Positions 33,383 to 41,528 of a stretch of 64,000 nt of DNA are shown piece after piece. Each line of letters opens with the position of its first letter. Position 1 is the first letter of the stretch. A model generated the notes under the pieces. That model saw only the letters and a list, made by a program, of their open reading frames with translations. It ran no database searches and was not told the origin of the DNA. Position numbers and translations under genes: made by a program. The stretch covers positions 1-64,000 of the forward strand of contig DATLOC010000010.1 in NCBI GenBank assembly GCA_035536455.1. The letters are read 5' to 3'. Origin of the DNA: DASUNQ01 sp035536455. GTDB taxonomy: Bacteria; Acidobacteriota; Thermoanaerobaculia; Multivoradales; UBA5704.

Positions 33383-34407
33383 GCCGTCTCGCCGGCCACG
33401 ACCGCGGGGTCGTGGAGAAGGCAGCGCGCGGCGCGCTCACCGGGCAGGACGTAGAGCGGCGGCTCGACCGCCGGGCAGGGCGCGAAGACCTCCGGGCAGC
33501 GGGGGTGGAAAGCACAGCCGGAGGGGCGGGCGGCGGGGTCCGGCACCTGGCCGGGGACGGCGGGGAGCCGGCCGCGCGCCGCCGGCGCGCCGAGCCGCGG
33601 CAGGGCGGCGAGCAGGGCACGAGTGTAGGGGTGCGCCGGCCGCGCGAAGAGGTCTTGGACGCCGGCCTCCTCGACCACCTCGCCGCAGTACATGACGACC
33701 ACCCGCTCGCAGGTCTCCGCCACCACCGCCAGGTCGTGGGTGATGAGCAGCACCGAGAGCCCCAGCTCCTGCCGCAGCCGCTCGAGGAGCTCCAGGATCT
33801 GCGCCTGGACGGTGACGTCGAGCGCCGTCGTCGGCTCGTCGGCCAGGAGCAGGTCGGGGCCGGAGGCGAGGGCCATGGCGATCATTACCCGCTGCCGCTG
33901 GCCGCCGGAGAGCTGGTGCGGGTAGTCGGCGAGCCGGCGGCGGGGGTCGGGGAGGGCGACGAGGTCGAGCAGGCGCGCGGCCTCGTCGAGGGCGGCGCGG
34001 CGGGAGAGCGGGCGGTGGGCGCGCACCGCCTCGGCGATCTGGAAGCCGATCGAGTAGACCGGGTTGAGCGCCGTCGCCGGCTCCTGGAAGACCATGGCGA
34101 TCCGCCGCCCGCGCACGCGGCGGAGGCGGGCCTCGGAAAGGCCGAGGAGGTCCTCGCCGTCGAGGAGCACGCGCCCGGCGGCGATCCGCCCCGGCGCCGG
34201 CACCAGCCGCAGCAGGGCCAGCGCGGTCATGCTCTTGCCCGAGCCGGACTCCCCCACCAGCCCGACGATCTCGCGCGTCCCGACCGCCAGCCCGACGTCG
34301 CGCACCACCGCCACCCGCCGCCCCCCGACGGGGAAGTCGACGGTCAGCCCCTCCACCCGCAGGAGCGGCTGCGAGAGGTCAGCTCGCGAGCTGGCGGATC
34401 CAATCAA
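33379..34407 (-). CDS. oligopeptide/dipeptide ABC transporter ATPase, OppD/DppD type
   Basis: A 342-residue ATPase: Walker A GESGSGKSM, FQEPATALNPVYSIG (OppD/DppD type), signature LSGGQRQRVMIAMAL, Walker B LLADEPTTALDVT, and C-terminal GCAFHPRCPEVFAPC. The assigned TTG start (34407) overlaps pepA by 29 bp and lacks a clear ribosome-binding site, so the exact N-terminus is uncertain; the fold begins at LLRVEGLTVDF. It lies between pepA and the OppF-type gene. Confidence 0.92.
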   Translation of the reverse strand: MIGSASSRADLSQPLLRVEGLTVDFPVGGRRVAVVRDVGLAVGTREIVGLVGESGSGKSMTALALLRLVPAPGRIAAGRVLLDGEDLLGLSEARLRRVRGRRIAMVFQEPATALNPVYSIGFQIAEAVRAHRPLSRRAALDEAARLLDLVALPDPRRRLADYPHQLSGGQRQRVMIAMALASGPDLLLADEPTTALDVTVQAQILELLERLRQELGLSVLLITHDLAVVAETCERVVVMYCGEVVEEAGVQDLFARPAHPYTRALLAALPRLGAPAARGRLPAVPGQVPDPAARPSGCAFHPRCPEVFAPCPAVEPPLYVLPGERAARCLLHDPAVVAGETA

Positions 34408-35839
34408 CGGTGCAGGCCACCCCGAAGCCCGTCGCCCCCTTGTACCCCTCCTCCTTCGGATCGACCCAGGCGACGCCGGCGATGTCGAGGTGGGCCCAGC
34501 GGGCGAGGTCGCCCACGAACTGCGAGAGGAAGGCGGCGGCGGTGTTGGCGCCCCCCCAGCGGCCGGCGGAGTTCTTGAGGTCCGCGTGGGTGCCCTTCAT
34601 CTCCTCGACCCACTCCGGCCAGAGCGGCAGCCGCCAGAGCCGCTCGCCGCTGCGCGCCGAGGCGGCGAGGAGCTCGCCGGCGAGGCCGTCGTCGTGGGTG
34701 TAGAGGCCGGCGGCGAAGCGGCCGAGGGCGACGACGCAGGCGCCGGTCAGGGTCGAGTACTCGAGCAGGACGTCGGCGCCCTCCTCGGCGGCGAGCGACA
34801 GCGCGTCGGCCAGGATCATCCGCCCCTCGGCGTCGGTGTTGGTGATCTCGACCGTCTTGCCGTTGTAGCAACGGACGATGTCCCCGGGGCGGTAGGAGCG
34901 GCTGTCGAGCATGTTCTCGGCCAGCGGCAGGTAGACGCGCAGCCGCACCGGCAGGCCGAGGTCGGCGATGGCGCGCGCCGCCCCGAGCGCCGCGCAGGCG
35001 CCGCTCTTGTCGTACTTCATCTCGTCCATGTCGAGGGCGGGCTTGATCGAGATGCCGCCGGTGTCGAAGGTCACCCCCTTGCCGACCAGCGCCACGACCG
35101 GCCCCTCCTCCCCCCACTCCAGCCGCAGCAGGCGGGGCGGGTAGACCGACCCGCCGCCGACGGCGAGGATCCCCCCCATGCCGCGGCGGGCCAGCTCCTC
35201 GGCGTCGAGCACGGTCAGCGTGAAGCCGCGCTCCCCGGCCAGCTCGCGCGCCTGGGCCTCCATCCAGTCGGGGTTCCCCTCGTTGGCCGGCGAGTTCGCC
35301 AGGTCGCGCGTCCAGACGATCGCCGCGGCGACCTGGGCCGCCGCCGCCGCCGCCTCGTGGTACGCCGCCTCCTCGCCGCGCGGCGGCAGCACCCGGACGG
35401 CGGCGAGGCGGTTGCGCCGGCGCTCGGTCTGGTGGCGCTCGTAGCGGTAGCCGGCGACGCCGGCGGCGCGCAGCACCCGGTCGGCGGCCGGTCCGGCGGT
35501 CTCGGCGTGGGGCGGCAGGAGGACCGCCAGGCGCGCGAAGCCGTTGCCGGAGGCGGCATCGGCGAGGCGGGCGAGCCAGGCGGCGAGCCGGCGGTAGGTG
35601 AAGTCGGAGCGCTTGCCGAGGCCGTGGAGGGCGGCGACGCGGGGGCCGGCCGCCGTCTCGCCGCACTGCTCGTCGCCCCCCTTCCAGCCCGGCCGGGCGG
35701 CGATCGCCTGCAAGGCGTCGCGCGCCGCCGCGGGGAGGCCGTCGAGATCGGGCCCCTCCCCTTCGAAGCAGCCGGCGGCGAGCAGCTCCCAGTCGTCGTC
35801 CTCGCGGGCTGCCACCTCGACGGCGATGGTCTCGCTCAC
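34379..35839 (-). CDS. pepA: leucyl aminopeptidase (M17 family)
   Basis: About 486 residues from a GTG at 35839 behind AAGGA. The catalytic C-terminal domain has the two-metal-site motifs VGKGVTFDTGGISIKP and the M17 signature NTDAEGRMILADAL, with KSGACAALGAA between. The N-terminal macro-like domain is more divergent. It removes N-terminal residues from peptides in the cytoplasm. Lying upstream of two peptide-transport ATPases, it suggests an uptake-and-digest function. The gene is divergent from the + strand gene at 35897, with only 57 bp between them, which contain AT-rich TATAGCAT/TATGCTATA promoter-like sequence. Confidence 0.93.
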   Translation of the reverse strand: MSETIAVEVAAREDDDWELLAAGCFEGEGPDLDGLPAAARDALQAIAARPGWKGGDEQCGETAAGPRVAALHGLGKRSDFTYRRLAAWLARLADAASGNGFARLAVLLPPHAETAGPAADRVLRAAGVAGYRYERHQTERRRNRLAAVRVLPPRGEEAAYHEAAAAAAQVAAAIVWTRDLANSPANEGNPDWMEAQARELAGERGFTLTVLDAEELARRGMGGILAVGGGSVYPPRLLRLEWGEEGPVVALVGKGVTFDTGGISIKPALDMDEMKYDKSGACAALGAARAIADLGLPVRLRVYLPLAENMLDSRSYRPGDIVRCYNGKTVEITNTDAEGRMILADALSLAAEEGADVLLEYSTLTGACVVALGRFAAGLYTHDDGLAGELLAASARSGERLWRLPLWPEWVEEMKGTHADLKNSAGRWGGANTAAAFLSQFVGDLARWAHLDIAGVAWVDPKEEGYKGATGFGVACTVDWIRQLAS

Positions 35840-35896
35840 GTTCCTTATGCTATACGTTAACTTTCCCCTGGCTCCCGAGACAGGCCCTTTTTCCGG

Positions 35897-37927
35897 ATGC
35901 CCCCTTCGCTCCTCCAGGTCCTGGCCGGGCCCTTCAACTTCCTGCGGCAGGACGAGGCGGAGCTGCGCCGCGTCCTGCCGGAGATCGCCTCCTCGCTGCC
36001 GGTGCCCAAGCCGCTCTTCCTGGAGGACGAAGGCGCCACCCCGATCCAGGGCTTTCCGGTGCTGCTGTCGGAGGGCATGGAGGCGCTGCGCGAGGCGCTG
36101 CGGCAGTACGTGCTGGCCGAGGAGGCGGTGCAGCGCGCCATCCTCCGCCGCGAGCCGCCGGAGCTGCGCCTCCACAGCCTCGCCTGGGAGCGCTACCGCG
36201 AGCTGCTGGCGCGGGCGCTCGAGCACGCCGCGCTGTCCTCCTACGGCCGCCGCTTCCCCGAGATCTTCTGGCTCCACCACTCACTCGACGTCGCCCGCCT
36301 GCTCAAGGAGACGCCCAAGCGCGCGGTGCGCGAGGACCTGGCGCTGGGGCGCCGGTCCGGCGACCAGATCAAGTACCGGGTCTTCGAGCGGGCGATGGAC
36401 CGCGTGCTGTCGACCGCCTACGACGTGGCGCAGGGGCTGGCCAACGCCACCGACGCGCCCGAGGAGGAGATGTTCCCGCGCCTGCTCACCCGCATGCGCG
36501 ACAACGTCCTGGTCTTCACCGAGGACCACGTCGGCCGCGACCTCGGCGAGCTGGGGAGCTACTTCACCGGCATGCTGCGCATCGACGGCCGCGACTTCCG
36601 CGAGCGGCTGGAGCGCACGATCCAGTGGCACGGCGAGCAGTTGGAGAGCGACCGCGAGCTGCGCGACGCGGTGACCCACCTCCTCGGGGTGGACTCCTGG
36701 GCGGCGCGCGACGAGATGCTCAAGCGCCCGGGCTACTTCTCCTACCTCGCCACCCGCCGCGGCTACAACCCGGCGAAGCTCCTGCCGCCGCCGCTCATCG
36801 CCGTCTGGGAGGGCCTCCTCGGCAAGCTCAAGGAGTTCGAGGCGCTGCAGGCGGCGCGGCGGCTGGTCCTGACGCTGGAGCAGCGCGAGGGCGCCTTCGT
36901 CTGCCGCGACGCCCCCGGCGGCCGCGGCGGCCTGCGCGGCGAGGTCCGCTTCGTCCCCTCCACCCGCCCGCTCGACTTCTTCGAGCCCTGGGTGCTCGAC
37001 CCGAAAGTGGACCGCTGCGGCCTTATCTACGACATCAGCGAGTTCGCGCAGACCGTCTCCGTCCTCCACCGCTCCGGCGACGAGATCCAGGACGAAGGGT
37101 TCCGCGCCATGTTCCGCTTCCAGCGCCGGGTCAACGCGCTGGCGGCGGCGCACCGAATGAAGCTCGAGAAGTACCTGGGCGACGGCGCCTTCTACTCCAG
37201 CCGCGAGGCCTGGCGCCTGCTGCGCGCCGCCGTCGAGCTGCAGCGGCAGTACCGCCAAGCGGTGCGCGACGGCTTCCCCTTCGACCGCGGCCTGCGCCTC
37301 GCCCTCAACTACGGCCGCTACCGGCTGATCCCGATGGGCAGCGGCCCCGACGGCGTCGGCGAGCACTACGAGTTCTTCGGCCACGGCCTGATCGAGCTGT
37401 CGCGGCTCACCTCGGGCAAGACCACACGCGAGATCGAGGAGGTCAAGAGTTTGCTGGTCAATCAGGGCTACCCCGAGCAGACGGTCTACCGCTTCTTCGA
37501 GCCGCTGGCGCGGCACAACCTCGACGTCGTCGACAAGCAGGAGGAGGCGCGCCCCTTCTACGCCTACATCAGCCAGGACGGCGCGCTGGTCAACAACGGC
37601 ATCGTGGCGACCGCGCCCTTCCTGACGCAGCTCGACGGCGAGCTCCCCGCGGCCAAGCTGCGGCGTGGCGCGCAGGGGCCGCGCAGCTACGTCGTCGTGC
37701 CGCTCGACGGCGGGCTGTCGGTCGGCGTGCGCAAGCTCGGGGCGGCGCGGCTCAAGGGGCTCGAGCGGGTGGCGGTCTTCGAGGTCCTCGACGGCGCCGA
37801 GCTCGACCCCGCGAGCCTCGTCGACGCGCCGGCCGAGGGGCTCCTCGCGGCGCTCGACCGGGAGTCGGCCGGCCGGCTCTCGGAGAGCTGGGGGCCACGG
37901 GCGCAGGCGGCGGAGGGGGGACGATGA
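35897..37927 (+). CDS. large protein with C-terminal class III adenylate/guanylate cyclase-like domain (possibly inactive)
   Basis: A 676-residue protein. The first ~350 residues are mainly helical, without a family I recognise and without membrane segments. Residues ~375-520 match a class III nucleotide cyclase homology domain: YDISEFAQ (metal Asp D379), KYLGDGAFYSS (second metal Asp D429), RLALNYGRY. In the FFGHGLIELSRLTSGK segment the usual catalytic Asn of VNxAAR is replaced by Ile while the Arg (R503) remains. The metal site is kept but transition-state stabilisation is probably lost. It could be a nucleotide sensor or a cyclase with altered chemistry. Its stop overlaps purC (ATGA). Confidence 0.65.
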   Translation: MPPSLLQVLAGPFNFLRQDEAELRRVLPEIASSLPVPKPLFLEDEGATPIQGFPVLLSEGMEALREALRQYVLAEEAVQRAILRREPPELRLHSLAWERYRELLARALEHAALSSYGRRFPEIFWLHHSLDVARLLKETPKRAVREDLALGRRSGDQIKYRVFERAMDRVLSTAYDVAQGLANATDAPEEEMFPRLLTRMRDNVLVFTEDHVGRDLGELGSYFTGMLRIDGRDFRERLERTIQWHGEQLESDRELRDAVTHLLGVDSWAARDEMLKRPGYFSYLATRRGYNPAKLLPPPLIAVWEGLLGKLKEFEALQAARRLVLTLEQREGAFVCRDAPGGRGGLRGEVRFVPSTRPLDFFEPWVLDPKVDRCGLIYDISEFAQTVSVLHRSGDEIQDEGFRAMFRFQRRVNALAAAHRMKLEKYLGDGAFYSSREAWRLLRAAVELQRQYRQAVRDGFPFDRGLRLALNYGRYRLIPMGSGPDGVGEHYEFFGHGLIELSRLTSGKTTREIEEVKSLLVNQGYPEQTVYRFFEPLARHNLDVVDKQEEARPFYAYISQDGALVNNGIVATAPFLTQLDGELPAAKLRRGAQGPRSYVVVPLDGGLSVGVRKLGAARLKGLERVAVFEVLDGAELDPASLVDAPAEGLLAALDRESAGRLSESWGPRAQAAEGGR

Positions 37928-38820
37928 GCACCGCTGTCTCGCACACCGAGCTGCCGTCCCTGCCGCCGCCCAAGCGCGGCAAGGTGCGCGACGTCTACGA
38001 CCTCGGCGACCGGCTGCTGATCGTCGCCACCGACCGCCTCTCGGCCTACGACCACGTGCTGTCGCCGGGGATCCCCGACAAGGGGAAGATCCTGAACCAG
38101 CTCTCGGCCTTCTGGTTCGCGCGGCTGGCCGACGTCGTACCCCACCACCTGCTGGCGACCGACCCGGCGGCGTTCCCCGAGCCGCTGCCGGCGCAGGCGC
38201 CGCTCCTCGCCGGCCGGTCGGCCCTGGTGCGCAAGGCGCGGGTCGTCCCCTTCGAGTGCGTGGCGCGCGGCTACCTCGCCGGCAGCGGCTACAAGGAGTA
38301 CGTGGCGGGAGGCGCCGTCTGCGGCATCCCGCTGCCACCGGGCCTGGTGCGGGCGAGCAAGCTGCCGGAGCCGATCTTCACCCCGGCGACCAAGGCCGAG
38401 GTGGGGCACGACGAGAACGTCACCTTCGAGCGCATGGCGGCGGACGCCGGCGCGGAGCTGGCGGCGCGGCTGCGCGACCTCACCCTGGCGCTCTACCGGC
38501 GGGCGGCCGAGCACGCCGCGGCGCAGGGCCTGATCCTCGCCGACACCAAGTTCGAGTTCGGGCTCACCGAGGCGGGCGAGCTGCTGCTGATCGACGAGGC
38601 GCTGACCCCTGACTCCTCCCGCTACTGGGACGCCGCGCAGTGGCGGCCCGGCACCGAGCCGGTCTCCTTCGACAAGCAGTACGTCCGCAACTGGCTCGAC
38701 GCCTCCGGCTGGGACCACCATTCGCCGCCGCCGGCGCTGCCGGACGAGGTGGTGCAGGGCACCCGCGAGCGCTACCTCGAGGCCTTCCGCCGGCTCACCG
38801 GGCGCGAGCCCGAGCTCTAG
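37924..38820 (+). CDS. purC: phosphoribosylaminoimidazole-succinocarboxamide synthase (SAICAR synthetase)
   Basis: A 298-residue ATP-dependent ligase joining CAIR and aspartate in purine synthesis. The long-form sequence is clear: GKVRDVYDLGDRLLIVATDR, SAYDHVLSPGIPDKG, ECVARGYLAGSGYKEY, LILADTKFEFG, LIDEALTPDSSRYW, SFDKQYVRNWL. It overlaps the previous gene by ATGA. No other purine genes are present. Confidence 0.97.
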   Translation: MSTAVSHTELPSLPPPKRGKVRDVYDLGDRLLIVATDRLSAYDHVLSPGIPDKGKILNQLSAFWFARLADVVPHHLLATDPAAFPEPLPAQAPLLAGRSALVRKARVVPFECVARGYLAGSGYKEYVAGGAVCGIPLPPGLVRASKLPEPIFTPATKAEVGHDENVTFERMAADAGAELAARLRDLTLALYRRAAEHAAAQGLILADTKFEFGLTEAGELLLIDEALTPDSSRYWDAAQWRPGTEPVSFDKQYVRNWLDASGWDHHSPPPALPDEVVQGTRERYLEAFRRLTGREPEL

Positions 38821-38828
38821 GCCCCGGC

Positions 38829-41072
38829 ATGCCGCAGATCCCCATCCGCTCGGGCCGCAAGAAGCAGGCCGCCGAGGAGGCCCTGGGCGGCGGCGACCGG
38901 CAGCGCGCGATGGAGCTCTTCGCGCGCGCCGGCGACTGGAAGAACGCGGCGCAGCTCGCCGCCGAGGTCGGCGATGACGAGAAGCTGGTCCGCTACTCGC
39001 TGCTGGCCGCCTTCGGACGGGTGCCGGAAGGGGGCGGCGGCACGCCGCTCCAGGCCGGCGGCCTGCTCGCCTCGAAGGGCCACCCCGCCGAGGCGGTCCC
39101 GCTCTTCGAGCGGGCGCGGGCCTTCTTTAAGGCCGGCGAGGCGGCGCTGGCCGCCGGGCAGACCGAGCGCGCCGTCACCTTCTTCAAGCAGGACGGCGCC
39201 TGGCTGCAGGCGGTCCGCGCCCACGAGGACGCGGGGAAGCTGGCCGAGGCGCTGCACACCGCCGAGGAGGGGGTGCTCAGCCTGCAGCGGACGATCGGCG
39301 GCACCTCGGCCGGCGCCGGCCGCATCGAGGAGATCAACGCCAAGCGGGCGCACCTGCTGGTGCGGCTGGGGCGCGGCGACGCCGCCGCCAAGCTCCTGCG
39401 CACCATGCCGCCGAGCCCGCGCGTCGCCGAGCTGCTGGAGCGTGCCGGGCGCTACGTCGAGGCCTTCCACCGCTACCTCGAGCTGGGGCGCACCGAGGAC
39501 GCCTCGCGGGTGGCGGCGCGCACCCCCAACCGGCAGCGCCTGCTGGCTCAGCTCTACCTCCAGACCGGCCGCCCGGTCGAGGCCGGTCACCTGCTGAGCC
39601 AGCTCGGCCTGTCGCGCGAGGCGGCGGAGGCCTACGAAGCGGCACAGCAGTGGGGGTGGGCCGCCTACCGCTGGGAGGCGGCGCGCACGCCGATGCGCGC
39701 CGCCGAGTGCTACGAGCGTGCGGGCCGCCTGCGCGACGCCGCCCGCTGCTACGAGACCGCGGGCCTGCTGGAGCGCGCCGCCGAGACCCACACCCGCGCC
39801 GGCAACGCCGAGCAGGCGATCGCGCTGCAGGTGCGCGGCGGGCGCGCCATCGACGCCGCGCGCACCTACCTGGCGGCCGGCGACAAGGCGCGCGCCGCCT
39901 CCCTGCTCATCCCGCTGCGGCCGGAGGAGCCGGGCTTCGCCGAGGGCGCGGTCCTCCTCGCTCCGCTGCTGCTCGACGAGAACTTCGCCGAGGACGCCCT
40001 CGACCGCCTGCGCCGCATCCCGGCGTCGGCCCAGGAGCTGGACGTCGAGCGCGCCTACTGGGAGGGCCGCTGCCTCGAGGCCCTGGGCAGAGCCGACGAG
40101 GCGGTCTCGGCTTACCAGCGGGTGACGGCGCGCGACGCGGGGCACCGCGACGTCGGCGAGCGGCTGGAGCGGCTGATGGGGACCGCGGTGCCGGAGACGG
40201 CGGTCGAGCCGACGATGAGCATCCTGGGCCCGGCGGCCGCCGATGCCGACCTCCCGGTCGTCGGCAAGCGGTTCGCCGGCCGCTACGAGATCCTCGCCGA
40301 CCTCGGCCGCGGCGGCATGGGGAAGGTCTACAAAGCGCGCGACCTGGAGCTCGGCGAGGTGGTGGCGATCAAGACGGTGCTCGCCCCCGCCGAAGGCGGC
40401 AAGGGGGACGAGGCGCGCTTCCTGCGCGAGGTGCAGATCTGCCGCCGCATCAGCCACCCCAACGTCGTGCGGGTGTACGACATCGGGCGCTTCGCGGCCG
40501 GTCTCTTCGTCACCATGGAGTACCTGGAGGGGCAGAACCTGGAGGACGTGATCGGCGTCGAAGGGGCCCTGCCCTTCGCGCGCGTCCGCGCCCTGCTGCT
40601 CGAGATCGCCGCCGGCCTGCACGAGGCGCACAGCCAGGGCATCGTCCACCGCGACCTGAAGCCCGGCAACGTCATGGTCACCGCCAACCGGATCAAGATC
40701 CTCGACTTCGGCATCGCCTCGATGGCGGGCCTCGGCGCCCGCCTGACGCAGGCCGGCGTGGTCATGGGCTCGCCGATGTACATCTCGCCCGAGCAGATCC
40801 TCGGCGACGAGCTCGACGGCCGCTCCGACCTCTACTCCCTCGGCATCATCGCCTTCGCGCTCATCGCCGGCCGCGAGCCCTTCGACGCCGCCGACGCCAA
40901 CGCCCTCCTCGCCAAGCACCTGCGCGAGAAGCCCCCCGACGTGCGCACCTTCCGCCCCGACACGTCGCCCGAATGGGCCGCCCTCCTCGACCGCCTCCTC
41001 GCCAAGGAGCCGGACAAGCGCTACCAGTCAGCCGGGGAGGTGCTGGAAGTGTTGGCGGCGCTACCGGTCTGA
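38829..41072 (+). CDS. Ser/Thr protein kinase with long N-terminal TPR-like repeat region
   Basis: A 747-residue protein. Residues ~15-460 form repeated helical pairs of the TPR/soluble-NSF-attachment type (AMELFARAGDWKNAAQLA, AAECYERAGRLRDAARCYETAG). The Hanks-type kinase lies in the last ~265 residues: glycine loop LGRGGMGKVYKA, VAIK lysine, HRDLKPGN, DFG, SPMYISPEQ. All catalytic residues are present. No membrane segment follows, so it is a soluble kinase; having the repeats at the N-terminus with a C-terminal kinase is the reverse of the common order. Eight bases separate it from purC. Confidence 0.9.
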   Translation: MPQIPIRSGRKKQAAEEALGGGDRQRAMELFARAGDWKNAAQLAAEVGDDEKLVRYSLLAAFGRVPEGGGGTPLQAGGLLASKGHPAEAVPLFERARAFFKAGEAALAAGQTERAVTFFKQDGAWLQAVRAHEDAGKLAEALHTAEEGVLSLQRTIGGTSAGAGRIEEINAKRAHLLVRLGRGDAAAKLLRTMPPSPRVAELLERAGRYVEAFHRYLELGRTEDASRVAARTPNRQRLLAQLYLQTGRPVEAGHLLSQLGLSREAAEAYEAAQQWGWAAYRWEAARTPMRAAECYERAGRLRDAARCYETAGLLERAAETHTRAGNAEQAIALQVRGGRAIDAARTYLAAGDKARAASLLIPLRPEEPGFAEGAVLLAPLLLDENFAEDALDRLRRIPASAQELDVERAYWEGRCLEALGRADEAVSAYQRVTARDAGHRDVGERLERLMGTAVPETAVEPTMSILGPAAADADLPVVGKRFAGRYEILADLGRGGMGKVYKARDLELGEVVAIKTVLAPAEGGKGDEARFLREVQICRRISHPNVVRVYDIGRFAAGLFVTMEYLEGQNLEDVIGVEGALPFARVRALLLEIAAGLHEAHSQGIVHRDLKPGNVMVTANRIKILDFGIASMAGLGARLTQAGVVMGSPMYISPEQILGDELDGRSDLYSLGIIAFALIAGREPFDAADANALLAKHLREKPPDVRTFRPDTSPEWAALLDRLLAKEPDKRYQSAGEVLEVLAALPV

Positions 41073-41141
41073 GGCGGCGCCGGCCTTCGACGGAACGGCA
41101 AGATCTTCGTCGCTCTCAACCGGATCGCTTCGCTCGCATCG

Positions 41142-41528
41142 TCATGCTTCAGTCTCCGGCTCCGCGATGCCATGCCCCGTAGCCTGCTGCTGCCGGCGAC
41201 GACTGATCAGAAGAGCCGCGGCCGCAGCGAGCAAAGCGTAGAAAGCCCCACCAATCACCACGTGGAATGAACCTTCGAGAATCAGGCTAATCCAGTGAAC
41301 GCCAAGGATCGCAAGCCAGGAGGGCAGATACGTGATCTGCCGAGCGCTGTGCTCGATAGCCCAATAGACCGGCAAATCAACTGCTCGCAAGAGGTGGCCA
41401 GCTTCCCAGGCGAAAGAGAGCTTGCTCCAACCCAAATTATGCACTGCACTCAACGCAACAACAACGATAGCGTGAGCGGTAAACGCGATCACTGCCCAGC
41501 GGAATGCGAAGCGGCGGCTGCTACTCAT
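41142..41528 (-). CDS. small membrane protein, candidate immunity protein for the RHS tip
   Basis: A 128-residue protein with about three to four hydrophobic segments (AVIAFTAHAIVVVALSAV, LPSWLAILGVHWISLIL, SFHVVIGGAFYALLAAAAALLI). I do not recognise a family. Its ATG overlaps the stop of the RHS gene by eight bases (ATGAGTAG), so it is translated with it. Lower GC than the surroundings matches the RHS tip. Position directly behind a polymorphic RHS C-terminus is where immunity genes normally lie; that role is inference from position. Confidence 0.6.
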   Translation of the reverse strand: MSSSRRFAFRWAVIAFTAHAIVVVALSAVHNLGWSKLSFAWEAGHLLRAVDLPVYWAIEHSARQITYLPSWLAILGVHWISLILEGSFHVVIGGAFYALLAAAAALLISRRRQQQATGHGIAEPETEA

